64,000 nt of DNA from contig CM070571.1 of the NCBI GenBank assembly GCA_036346355.1, positions 45,900,293-45,964,292 on the forward strand, in the 5' to 3' direction. The notes beneath the pieces are model-generated. The model was not told the DNA's origin, did no database searches, and saw nothing but the letters and a program-made list of their open reading frames with translations. Each line of letters begins with the position of its first letter. Positions within the stretch are counted from its first letter, which is position 1. This document shows positions 33,504 to 45,148 of the stretch, one piece after another. This stretch comes from Rhipidocladum racemiflorum. Its lineage: Eukaryota > Streptophyta > Magnoliopsida > Poales > Poaceae. Position numbers and translations under genes: made by a program.

Positions 33504-34660
33504 ATGGTGAACACCCGTGGGAACTTTGGAAGCAATGGGAGTGGATCTCGCCAGAAAACCCCAATGATGGAGCACGACCGCCACTTTGGATGTGCAGAAT
33601 TTTGGAGCATTTCTTGCTGCTCAGACCAGTTGATGCATGCTATGATGCAACAAATGCAGCACGTCCTTTGCTCAGGCCATCGCTAATCAAGTTAATCGGG
33701 GACCACGCTTGAGAATACAAAGCTGTCAGAGTTCATGAGGACTCACCCACCCACTTTCTCTGGGAATGCCAATCCGTTGGAGGCCGACGATTGGTTAAGA
33801 TCAATTGAGAGGAAGCTACACATAGCTCAATGCATAGGGAATGAGAAGGTACTTTACGCTTCTCATCGGTTGGAAGGACCGCTTGAATGGTGGGAGAACC
33901 ACGTGCCCGCGAGAGAACCCTCAAGATATCACTTGGGAGGAGTTCACGGTGCATTCGGCGATATCACGTGCCTGAAGGAATTATGGACCTTAAGAAGGAA
34001 GAGTTGAGCAACGAAGCAAGGTAATCGGCCCGGTGGCGACTACGAACAAGTTCACACGGCTAGCACGCTACGCTTTGAGGATGTAGCGACGAGATAAATC
34101 CAGGCAGTCTCGTTTCATGAAGGGACTTAACTCAGGATTGCAAGTAGGATTGATCACCCACACCTTTCCAGATTTCCAAGAGTTGGTGAATAAGGCGCTT
34201 ATTCTTGAGGACAAAGCGCAAGGAAGCTGGATGAGAACAGAAGCGCGAGGATGCAACGGCAAGGATCACGTCGAGGAGCATAGCGGCGCTGAGAGTTGCA
34301 CCAAATCAATTCTTGATTCCAACCACGAGAATGCAACAAGGACACCATCCCGGCACCAAGACACGCCAATCAAAACTACTGACCCACCCGCTAGAAACGC
34401 TACCCTGTGCAGCCAAAGAAGGAACAGTGAGACGCTGCTACAAGCGCAACGAGCCAGGACACTTTGCCATGATTGTCCAAAGAAGACAGCGAGGCGACCC
34501 GATTCGCTTCAATCTAGGAACCACCCAGCTAGGGCGCCAAGACCAGAGCCACACCCCAGGCCGTGGTGAGAGGCCGAGTCAACCATGTCACCGCAGATGC
34601 ACCTTTGCAAAATGCTCTGAGCGTAAATCTTGGGTAAGTTACTTGTTAACTCGATACACC
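33504..34660 (+). pseudogene. Gypsy gag, copy 2
   Basis: Starts MVNTRGNFGSNGSGSRQ. Same gag blocks as copy 1, including LEGPLEWWEN near 33870, where copy 1 is garbled, and the knuckle region near 34440-34490. Multiple frame changes; no large deletion. Confidence 0.85.
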
Positions 34661-35057
34661 TGTGATTTTGTTTGACTCTGGAGCTTCGCATTCGTTTGTT
34701 TCGCAAGGCTTTGCTACTAGAAATGACTTGAGAATGGCAAGACTTAAGTGCATCTTTGTTAGTTCAAACCCACAGTTCGAACTCCGAGCGGAAGTAGGAT
34801 GTTCCGGTGAGAATACTAATAGATGGAATAGAGTTCCTAGCAAACCTTATAATTTTGGAGACCAGGACCTTAGATGTTATATTGGGAATGGATTGGTTAT
34901 CCAAACACAAGGCTGTATTGGATTGTGGACGAAGAACTATCTCGATTGAGAGCCCTGTGGGAAGAAAGTGGAATTTCAAGCCACTGCGATTAGAGATGGA
35001 CAGTTGATGGTTAACAACCAAGGCAATCAGCATAGAGGATGTTCCGGTAGTGAGTGA
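34661..35057 (+). pseudogene. Gypsy aspartic protease, copy 2
   Basis: The active site reads LFDSGASHSFVS, so the catalytic D-S-G is intact here. ILGMDWLSKHKAVLDCG is near 34880. A frame change near 34800 separates the two halves. Confidence 0.85.
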
Positions 35058-36400
35058 GTACCCGATGTTTTCCCGAAGATCTACGGTATGCCGCGAGACA
35101 GGGGACATAGAGTTTGTGATAGAGCTTGTACCTGCACAAAGACCGATAGCAAAAGACCCTATCGGATGTCCACCGAGGAGTTGGTAGAGATGAAGAAACA
35201 ATTTGGAAGAGTTAATGGATAAAGGATTTATCAGACCAAGTTCGTCACCGTGGGGAGCACCAGTTTTGTTTGTCAAGAAGAAGGGCGGGAGTTTCAGGAT
35301 GTGCATTGACTACCGTGCACTCAATGAAGTCACCGTGAAAAATAAGTATCCGCTACCAGGATTGATGATTTGTTTGATCGATTAAGAGGAGCCGGAGTTT
35401 TCTCCAAGATTGATCTCGAGATCGGGATACCATCGATTGAAGATCCGATCGAGAAGATATTCAAGGCGCATTCTCGTCAAGATATGGACATTACGAGTTC
35501 TGATTATGTCCTTTGGGATTTAACGAATCGCGCCGGCTTATTTCATGAATATGATGAATAAGGTGTTCATGGAATATTTGGACAAGTTTGTCGTCGTGTT
35601 CATAGACGATATCCTAGTCTACTCCAAGGCAGAGGATGAACATGCCGAACACTTAAGGCGAGTTTTGGAAAGGCGAGGAACAGCAACTTTTCGCCAAGTT
35701 CAGCAAGTGTGATTTTTGGAAGGACAAGGTGGAGTTTCTTGGACATGTAATGACCATGAAGGAGTCGCCAGTAGATCCAAGCAAAGTAGAAGCTGTGTTA
35801 CATTGGGAGCGACCAAGGCGTGACCAGCATTCGGAGTTTCCTTGGAATGGCAGGATATTACCGCCGTTTCATCGAAGGCTTTTCGACAATTGCGAAACCT
35901 CTTACGCAATTCTTGAAGAAGGAAAAGAAGTTTGCATGGACGCTTGGAGAATGTGAGGAAGGATTTCAGGAGTGAAGAAGCGATTGACATCAAGACCGGT
36001 GTTAGTTCTTAGGATGTTGCTCAAAGCTTCGATATTTATTGTGACGCATCGCGCCAAGGACTTGGATGTGTCTGATGAGAATGGAAAGGTCGTCGCTTAT
36101 GCATCAAGGCGATTGAGGCCGCATGAGGAAAATTATCCGACACATGACCTAGAGTTAGCGCCGTAGTGCATGCTTTGAAGATATGGCGTCACTATCGATT
36201 GGAAACAGATGTGAGGTGTATCACGGATCATAAGAGCCTTAAGTACATATTCACCCAGTCGGATCTGAATATGAGGCAAAGGAGATGGCTAGAGTTGATC
36301 AAGGACTATAATGTTGGAATCCATTACCATCCGGGAAGGCCAGCGTGGTAGCCGATGCTCGAGTCGGAAAAGCCATACCGTGAGTGCGTTGCTAGCCACA
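35058..36400 (+). pseudogene. Gypsy reverse transcriptase and RNase H, copy 2
   Basis: An open block at 35203-35385 carries SSSPWGAPVLFVKKKGGSFR, MCIDYRALNE and KNKYPLPG. The catalytic FIDDILVYSK is near 35600 and EFLGHVMTMKESP near 35730. The RNase H DHKSLKYIFT motif is near 36225. The set of frame breaks differs from copy 1. Confidence 0.87.
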
Positions 36401-36649
36401 AGTCGAGGATGAGTTATGTGAGGATTTTGAAAGATGAAGATTGAGGTTGTACCTAGCGGATTCTTGGCGCATTAGAAGTAAAGCCTACCTTAGAGGATCA
36501 GATCCGAGAAGGACGGAAGGATGATGACAAGATCCGCAGGATTAAGTCCATCAAGGAGGAAGGCAAGGCGAGAGGACTTCAAGATGGATGAACAAGGCAC
36601 GTTGTGGATGAAGGATCGCATTTGTGTGCCTAACAAAAGGAGTTAAAGC

Positions 36650-37911
36650 AAGCGATTTTGGAAGAAGCCCATGACTCTAAGTACTCGATTCATCCTCGAA
36701 GCGCCAAGATGTATCGGGATCTGAAGGAGAGATTCGGTGGCGAGTATGAAACGTGAAGTTGCCGACCATGTTGCATTGTGCGACGTATGCCGAGAGTCAA
36801 GGCAATGCATCGTAAAACCAGCAGGATTGCTACGGTACGCTAAAAATACCTGAGTGGAAGTGGGAGGAAATCGGAATGGATTTCATTACCGGTTTGCCGA
36901 AGACTCAAGGAGGTTATGACTCCATATGGGTTATAGTGGATCGCTGACTAAAGTAGCCCATTTTATCCCGTGAAGACCACTTACTCGGGAGATAAGTTAG
37001 CGAGTTGTACATGATCGAGATTGTTTGTTTGCACGGAGTGCCAAGGAGGATTGTATCGGACAGAGGTACCCAATTTACCTCAAGGTTACGGAATAAGTTG
37101 CATGAAGCCATGGGGACCCGTTTGAACTTCAAGATCGACTTATCATCCACGAGGCGGATGGGCACCGAAAGAGTCAACCAGATTCTGGAGGATATGTTAA
37201 GAGCTTGTGCATTGGCTTATGCTACCTCTTGGGATAAAAGTTTGCCGTATGCCGAGTTTAGTTACAACAATAGTTATCGAGGCTAGTTCTGAGATGTCAC
37301 CTTTTGAGGCCTTTGTATGGTCGACCACATCGGACACCATTGAATTGGAATGAGGCCGAGCGCCGTGTCTTTGGGCCTGATATTCTTCAAGAGGTCAAGA
37401 GCGATTGCTATGATTAGGGAAAGGTTGAAGATAGCCCAATCTCGGCCAGGAAGAGTTATCCGACAATCGTCGCCGAGATTTGAGTTTTGAACCAGAAGAC
37501 TTCGTATACATCAGAGTTACGCCTCTCAGGGGAGTTAAGAGGTTCAATGCCAAAGGGAAACTCGCACCACGTTAAGTTGGACCATTTAAGATTATGAGTC
37601 GCAGAGGTGAAGTTGCCTACCACCGGAGTTGCCACGATCGTTGGCGAGGAGTGCATAGCGTATTCCATGTGTCCCGATTAAAGAAGTGTCTCCGAGTTCA
37701 CGAAGGCAGACACCGCTAGAGTCAATTGAGTTGCAAGAAGATTTGACTTATAAGGAGCATCCCGTGAGGATTCTAGACACAATGGATCGAGAAACTAGAA
37801 ACAAGTCAACCCGATTACTCAGAGTTCGATTGGAGCAACCATGAAGAAAGTGAAGCGACTTGGGAGCGTGAAGAGGATTTGAAGAAAGAATTTCCAAACC
37901 TATTCCTTTAG
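36650..37911 (+). pseudogene. Gypsy integrase with chromodomain, copy 2
   Basis: An open block at 37005-37286 carries MIEIVCLHGVPRRIVSDRGT, the second catalytic Asp region, in unbroken form, then YAEFSYNNSYRG. The chromodomain lies near 37800-37900 and the stop near 37909. Frame changes lie upstream near 36730, 36930 and 36995. Confidence 0.87.
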
Positions 37912-37952
37912 TAAGCCTGAATCTAGGGACGAGATTCTATTAAGGGGAGGTT

Positions 37953-40900
37953 TATAACACCCCAAAATTTTGCTTTTCTTAAATTCATGTGTGATTTGGC
38001 ACTTTGGTGAATTTTGGAATTTTCTCGAATTTATTTGGATTTATTTGGAATTTATTTGAATTTATTCCATTTTGAAATAATTAAAGAATTTAAATTTGCA
38101 AATAAATTTTTGTTGGAAATATTTTATTTGAGTCCAAAATGATCCAAAATATTTTCGAATTTTTCTCGAATTTTTGAGTCATTTGCTATTTTTAATGAAT
38201 TAAATGAATTATCGGGAATTATTTTAAATATTAATTCGCTGGAAAATCCAACTCGGGTCAAATCTTGTTCATCCCGAAGTCGGACTCGAGTCGACCGAGC
38301 GATTGACTCGATCGAACCCACTCCTAACTCCTAATCAATCCCAACCGTTGGATCAAGATCCAACGGCCGAGATCCGTCAGACCAGACTGAGCCGTGTCGG
38401 ACCGGACGGTCGCGCGCCGCGATCGTGGCCGTTAGTTGTGCCACGTGGGCGGCCACGATTTCATAAATCTCCGCCCGAGTCAGCTGGACTCCGCCGCCGT
38501 GTCGCCGCGTGGAGAGCTAGGTCTCCGTTTTACCGCACGGACGCCGAGGCTATTTAATGCCCGGGCATACCGAGGATCGCCATCCCACGCGGTTCGAAAC
38601 CTAGCTCGCGCCGCTAGGATCCCACCGTCTCGCCGTTATTGCTCGCCGGAGTTGGAAATGCATTCGCCGCGATTAAACGCCGATATTCTTTGCCGTCCTG
38701 TCGTCCTCCGCGTCATCAAGCCCAGATCCGGATTCCCCAAGACGAGACGCGTTCGGGAGTACCCCTCACTTCGCCGGAGCGCGCCAGAAACGCCGACGGC
38801 AAGGTCGTCGTCCCCGTCTCCGGTCAAGCCAGCGCCGCCGCGTGCCATCGCCGTCCCTGAGCTTCGTGCACCGTTGGATCCAGATCGGACGGCAACGGTG
38901 AGTTCACGTGTTTCCCAAACCCTAGAAACCCGATTAGATGCGGGACCGTTGGATCAAGATCCAGCGGTTCACAATCGCCACGTCTTTAGCTTGATGCGAT
39001 TATAGGATTAGATACGACCGTCCGATCTAGATCGAACGGCCCACGAGCATCGAGTAGTTTCAACGTGTTAACCCTGGATCTAATCCGTGCCGTTGATTTT
39101 CAAACCAACGGACGAGATTGCGCCACGTGTCGGGAAGTTGGACCGACGCGGTCGGGCCAATCCCGCAGCAGCGTGCGTGTTGACCCGACGCGGCCCGCGT
39201 GTCGAGAGGCCCGCATGTCGATGGCTAACCCAGCCAAGGCGGCGTCACCCATGGCGTCACGGTGGGTCCCACTGTCGCGCAGTGCGGATGAGCCCGGCCG
39301 ACGTCGGCGATAGCGTCACCCGAGTGAGCCCACATGTCGATCCACGTGAGCCGTGGACCGAGTCCACCGTGGACCCGAGCCGAGCATGGACCGAGCCCAT
39401 GGACCGGTGGCGTCGGCAGGCCAATCAGGAGCTGCCACATGTCTATGCCGACGCAATAATTAATTTCCAAAAGAAAATGATTTATTAATTCGAATAATGA
39501 TTTCACATTTAGATTCAAACTTCAAACGCTTATAACTTTTGCGTTTCAACTCCGATTTGAGCGATTCAAATTTCTAAATTTGTATAAAATTAAGATCTAC
39601 CTAAATATGAATTTTATTTAATTTTGGACTAAAGTTTTTCTCTGTAATATTATTTAATTGATTATTTAAACTTTAAATAATCATAACTTTTATGCTTTAA
39701 CTCCAAATTTGACGATTCCAGTTTCTAAAAATCCAGAAAATTATGTTCTCTCTGTTTATGGATTTTATTTGGAGTTTTGGGATCTTTTTGCATAGTGTTT
39801 ATTTGTGTCTTTGCTATTTGCACGCTTTACGAGTAGAGCGTTGAAGTCTGGAGGGATTCGAAGGAGAAGTATTGACTCAGGATCCAACTCAAGACCAAGA
39901 GCAAGTGCTTTTTGAAGGCAAGTTGTGCTTTGACCATGTTGATCCTATTTCGAAATCTATTTTGATTTAAACTATTGCATGCTAGTTCAATTAGAAAGAT
40001 ACTTTGTTTAAACCTGGGGATTAGATAAATACCAATTTGATATATGACACCTTGATTACTTAAGTATGTGCCATGACCCTTTGTCACCCTAGTTGTGGTT
40101 TACTAGTTGGACATTATTAAATTGCCAACATGGGTTTAGATCGTTGTAGTATCGCTTAGACACGCTACGTGCTCATGACATGATTTTGGATAATTAAATG
40201 TTAATATTGACTTAATGATATATTGAACCTGTTTTGGAAAAGTATCATGTGATGTTGATGGCACGTGGTGCATGGTAATCAAGCGGGTTTGATAAACAGA
40301 TTTCGGCCAGGGCATGTGGCAAGAGTAATCAGGTGGGCAGTGTGGCATTGGGAGTGTTGATTTGGTTTTTCGGGTAGTCTTGCCTGGTCACTCTAAGGAC
40401 TTAACCTTGCAAGCCTTTGAACTGGGTCATACTTGCAACCACATGGCTGGAATGGGACGGCCCTAGTTGACTAAGTCGCTAAGGACTCACTTGTGGAGCC
40501 TCAGGGTGTCGATTACACCGTTTGTGTGATTATGCGGGGAGCGTATCGTGGCTGTGGCAGGTACCCATCTAACGGTGTGTTGGTCCCATACTTCGCCTTG
40601 GCTAAGGGAAGGGATGGTGTAGAGCACGTCTGGAGAGGACCACTGTGTTGTTTGAGGCTTCCGAAGGCTTTGTTATGATCGCTCATTCGCATACTCTTGT
40701 ATGGCGATTCACGGTACCGACGTGGTGAGTGGATTGTATCTTGTGGGTAAAGTGCATAACCTCTGCAGAGTGTAGAATCTATTTGAATAGCCGAGTCCAC
40801 GATCGGACAATGCTCGGGAATTACGATCAAGGGTTAGATTTTACGAAAATAACTTGGATTTGAAAAGTTGGGTTGGTTTAACAAAGAAGATGATGGAAAT

Positions 40901-41472
40901 ATGGTTTAGGATGGGGAAAAATGTTATTTAAACTTTTTGAAAAGTTATTTATGCTTTACTTGTTTTTACTTGCTTTGAATCTACTTATATTACTTGTCAA
41001 ATCTGTTTACATAAATATACCTTAAGCTATTCCTTTGTACCAAGCCATGCATATAGTATATTAGCTTGCATTCTGTGCATGACTTGTCGAGTACCAAGTA
41101 CTCACCCTTGCCTCAACACAATACAGTTGAAGAGGAGACTACGCTAGCCGGAGGAGGAACTCCAAGAGGACCCGTCTACTTAGGGATGCGAGCCCGATCG
41201 ATTTACTGTGGTATCTTTGGATGGCGCCACGAAGTTTATTTGATTTTCCGCTGCTATTATTTCTCTTTTAATAAGTTCTGCCTTGCAAGGCATATATTTG
41301 TAACTTGGCCATAAGGTCGAGTAACCCTTTGATTATTTAAATAAAGTACTTTGATAGTATCGTTTGGTATGATTGTGATATATACCGATGTTAAGACTGT
41401 GTGCACTAGCGCGTTCCTGGACTAGTGCTGAATACACAGAGGGTCCGGATTTGCAAATTCGGGGTCCCGACA
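37953..41472 (+). repeat. Gypsy array LTR3
   Basis: Starts TATAAC where LTR1 and LTR2 have TGTAAC (terminal TG lost by G-to-A) and ends GACA before the TAACC duplication. TATA at 38550-38557, donor at 38898, hairpin 41089-41103. The mini-exon at 39837-39955 has an extra base after the acceptor and another before the stop. Confidence 0.94.
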
Positions 41473-41477
41473 TAACC
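41473..41477. repeat. Target site duplication of the gypsy array, right copy
   Basis: TAACC, identical to 19540-19544. Confidence 0.93.
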
Positions 41478-42235
41478 CAGGAACCGTTGCAAGTAATAGA
41501 TCATAGAACTACCACTAGATGCGCAAACCCGTAGCAAAAGTAGAGTCAATGCAACGCGTCCCTTTGCATACCAGCTCCGACCGGATTCGACCAGCTTCGA
41601 TCAGTTTACCAACTAGGTTGGATGGACTCCAACCAGCTTCTTGATCAGAACCAATCAGCACTGACTAGTCTGCCTACCAGATCAGATAGACCCCGACCAG
41701 TCTATCGATCAGACATTGTAGACTTGTGCCTCCTTCACGAACCTTTCGTGATGGACTTAGGTTGCGAATCGTCCTAGCGTTGAAGCCTTGTAGTAATGCC
41801 TCCAAGGTATCCACACTTACAGGGAGGAACACCACACGTTGGAATACTAGTTTCGGCCGTGCGATTAGATGAGAAGGGAGAGCGGTGGCTAGGCTTTCAG
41901 GAGTTCCGAATTCCTAATGTGTCTAACACAATTTTCCTCACTCCCTTAATCTGTCACCACCTCTCCCTTTATATAGATGTCCCATAATGGGCTCTACATT
42001 AGAGGCCCATTACGAACTCTAAATCTCACACAAACTCGATCACCATCCAAATTCTGTTCCAACTCTGATCACCATCTGAATTTGGTTTCAACCCTTTAAG
42101 CGTGCGGCCCCATAGGTTCACGTGCACTTGTACATGGATCAAGTACTCCTACTCGACCAATAATCAGTAACGGTCCCTAGTAGAACATTCTGACTCCCAA
42201 GAATACATAAAGATCACATTGGATGAACCTTAACA
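41478..42235 (-). repeat. Copia solo LTR I, right fragment
   Basis: Continues the minus-strand copia LTR begun at 19488. Joined length would be about 815 bp. The minus strand shows a TATA box (CTATATAAAG near 41967-41976) followed by GGGAGAGG, the usual order for such LTRs. The proposed outer end is TGTTAAGG at 42235. I could not find a matching target duplication (GCTTG left, ATGTT right), so the junction may be rearranged. No coding frame is seen. Confidence 0.55.
41967..41976 (-). promoter_or_regulatory. TATA box of copia LTR I
   Basis: The minus strand reads CTATATAAAG. Confidence 0.6.
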
Positions 42236-43296
42236 ATGTTCAGTCATATGCTTTTTGTGGCATCTCAGAATGTGACTTTAGGGAAAACGGCATTACGGTA
42301 TGGTGTTTTATCGCGTTTTGGGCCGTTTCCGGGGGTTTGGGCCTTAGGGGACTTAGTTGGGCCGTTGGTGGGGGGTTTTTCTTGGCCCATGTGGGGAAAT
42401 TTCTGCAAGAAAACCCTAGGGCTTCCCCCCTTGCATCCCCATTGCCTCCCCTCATGCGCCCCCTTGCCTTCCCCCATGCGCCCCCTTGCCTCCCCTAGCC
42501 ACACCTCTCCCTCTCCCTTTGCACCCCTCCCACGTCTCCCCATCTCAGTCTCCACCTCTCATAGCCCCCATAGTGTTGTTCGGGAGTGCTCCATCCATGG
42601 GGATTCGGCGTTTCTGGCGGTTCTGGCGAGGGGACAGAGGATCGGGTCGCGAGGAGACGTGCGCCGATTCGGAAGTTCGTCAAGGGAAGGTAAGCAATGG
42701 GGATTTGGTTTGTAGGATTGTGGTGCTAGTTAGGTGGGGATTAACATGATTAATTTTGGTGTTTGGGTGCTTCCATTAGAGGTATGAAGTTGTTTATTAG
42801 ATCTGTCGCGTGCGGTAGCCTCGGCCAATTCTAGACAGTCGACTTCGGTCGCAGTTTCGGGGATTTTAGAGTCGGAATTTGGTCATCCGCCTGTTGAGAA
42901 AGTTGTAGGTAATTTCAATACCTTTCAGTGGACACCAAGAATGTAAAATTCCAATCATCCGTTTGAAAGTTATGGCTGTTTTACCGAGCGTGTTCAAAAC
43001 TGTGACGTGATTTGGGACAGATCGGGTTGATCTGTGGATTAGGCAATTTTAGAGGCCGAACCAGCTTTTCCCAATACTTAGAAAAAATCTAGGAAATTTC
43101 CTAAGCTTCGCGATGATGTACTCGTTTACTCGATTTGGAGTCTTATAACTCAAGTTATGATTGTTGGAAGCCTGCTGTCCCGACGGACAGATTGGTCTGT
43201 TTTTCAGGTTTTCGGGGTTTTGGGTAGAATCGTTGTGTTCTGAGTTTTGTACTTTCTTGGGTGGTATGAAATTGAGTGTAAAACATGTATTTGCAG

Positions 43297-43352
43297 GTGG
43301 TGTGACCTCAGGAGTGGCATCATCATCTCGCCACACCGTTCCGATGGGTTAA
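43297..43352 (+). CDS. Mini-exon in LTR E (putative)
   Basis: After the acceptor CAG the phase-1 frame reads GVTSGVASSSRHTVPMG and ends TAA, followed by AGGCAAGTG. With the donor near 42687 also in phase 1, the leader frame (ending SSSREG) joins without a stop. The sequence is not acidic, so the relation to the other mini-exons is positional only. Confidence 0.35.
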
Positions 43353-43565
43353 AGGCAAGTGTATTGTAGTGGTTGCGGCTTAGGAAGCCGTAATATTTGA
43401 AAATGAGATGGTTTACAGATGCTTTATGATATGATGCCATGATTGACTCTTACTTGCGATATGATGAAAATAGTTTATTATGAGGCTATGCAATGTTTAG
43501 TTGAGTTTATGTGCAAGTTGTTTGTGTTTATGACATATTTGCATACATGGCATGAGAACTGGCCC

Positions 43566-43629
43566 GGTCGGTGAGAAAGTCATAACTAGTCCGGTGAGGT
43601 CGGTGAGAAAGTTATGACTAATCCGGAGC
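43566..43629 (+). repeat. Two tandem 32-bp repeats in LTR E
   Basis: GGTCGGTGAGAAAGT recurs with a period of 32 bp, each unit followed by a similar ACTARTCCGG phrase. Confidence 0.8.
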
Positions 43630-45148
43630 GCCATTGAGTAAGTCCTACCTCGTGATTCCATCCACGGTTGGGAATAGAAGAGAGGAGTAGGCACCCTCCA
43701 TCTACGGGATGGAAGGCGGAAAGAGGGTGCACGCCGACGGGTGTGTACTCGGCAATACCGGTATGTGCTTCAAAGGGACATGTGCATTGCATTGCATGAA
43801 TGAAGTGGTTTATGAGATGATTATGATGTTCTATGAGATGCATATGAAGATGTTATTTGAGATGTTTATGATGAGGTTATATGAGAGCATAAATGAAGTT
43901 CATGAGTTGACTCTCAGGATATGTGAATGGCATTAAGTATGTATGTGAGTTGATTATTGTTTTTGTATCATTGCAATACACTTTGCTGAGTGATGAACTC
44001 ACGCTTGTTGTTTGATGTTTTTTTAGGTACCATGAGTTCGGCATGTGGGAAAGGGAGCTAGATGCACATCCACACATAACTCCATTCAAATAAACACCAC
44101 CAAACGTTTCCCTCAATTATGATTGGTCGTTAGGCTCAATGTTATAATGGTTAATTGCCCCGTCGATGCCCATGATTCAATGTTTATTCATAATTGGTTT
44201 ATGTGATGAGTAAAGTATGTGAGGGACTTGAATGGTCGACGAAATCCTTAGCTATCATGTTAGAATTGTTCTCTATTATGCTATCTTGCCATGTTATGAT
44301 TATTGAGGCTGAAATCTATGGAAAAACAAAGGGCATGCTGCCGAGATTTTCGGTTTTAGCATTTGCTCCTTTGCTGTAATTTATATTTATTTATGGTATT
44401 TAGATGCTTCTTCTATCATGTTTGGTGACATTCAGGGCATACTAGATGCTAGGGTGTTACACTTTTCCCTTTGCCTCACGATATCGGTCAAGCTCAAGGC
44501 GAGTTCATGTTATACTTGTTTGGTTAGCTCGACCACTGTTTCTCGATATGTGACTCAAAATCCCAAACCACGGCCATGCATTTCCAGAATCCAAACACTC
44601 GACATCTCTCCCGTTGATGAGGACATCACTACTATGGATACGATCACGCCTACACATCCAATTGAAACCAATGATGTAATACAACGACCAATTACTCGAG
44701 TTCGCGCACGTCAATTCAATTACCAAGTGAATGCATTCCTCGGTATTGTAACACCCCAATTTTTGTTTTTCATGAATTTTAATAAGATTTGGCACTTTTG
44801 TGAATTTTTGGAATTTTCTGGGATTTATTTGGAATTTATTTGAATTTATTCCCTTTTCAAATAATTAAAGAATTTAATTTTGCAAATAAAATTTTGTTGG
44901 AAATATTTTATTTGAGTCCAAAATGTTCCAAAATATTTTATAGAATTTTTCTGAGTGTTTTCCTATTTTTAATGAATTAAATGAATTTTTGTGAATTAAT
45001 TTGAATATTTAATCACTGGAAAAACCCAAACCAGGTTTCACTGTTCATCCGACCGGACTCGAGTCCGAGTCAGACTCGAGTCCGACCCGGACCCGACCGC
45101 GCCAAGCCGTCTCGGTCGAACCACGTCACCGAACCCTAACGCGCATGA

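Larger units (their letters stand above)
19545..41472 (+). mobile_element. Chromodomain gypsy array: LTR-internal-LTR-internal-LTR
   Basis: Three LTRs of 3534, 3530 and 3520 bp alternate with two internal regions of about 5.68 and 5.66 kb, all in the same order and strand. One pair of TAACC duplications brackets the whole array, and no duplication surrounds LTR2. Each internal region has an initiator-Met primer site, an ORF before gag, gag, protease, RT, RNase H, integrase, a chromodomain and a purine tract. This fits the Tekay/Del branch of chromoviruses. Unequal recombination between LTRs of one inserted element is the simplest origin; assembly duplication is the rival. Confidence 0.9.
42256..44461 (+). 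repeat. Solo LTR E
   Basis: TGTGGCATCTC ... GGTGTTACA, 2206 bp, flanked by perfect CTTTT duplications (42251-42255 and 44462-44466). Inside: a leader with AAAACCCTAGGGC near 42412, a strong donor GGGAAG/GTAAGC near 42687, acceptor TATTTGCAG at 43296, and a GAGT-GATGA-ACTC hairpin (43988). No internal element sequence remains. Related in layout to the 3.5 kb LTRs but a different family. Confidence 0.88.
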
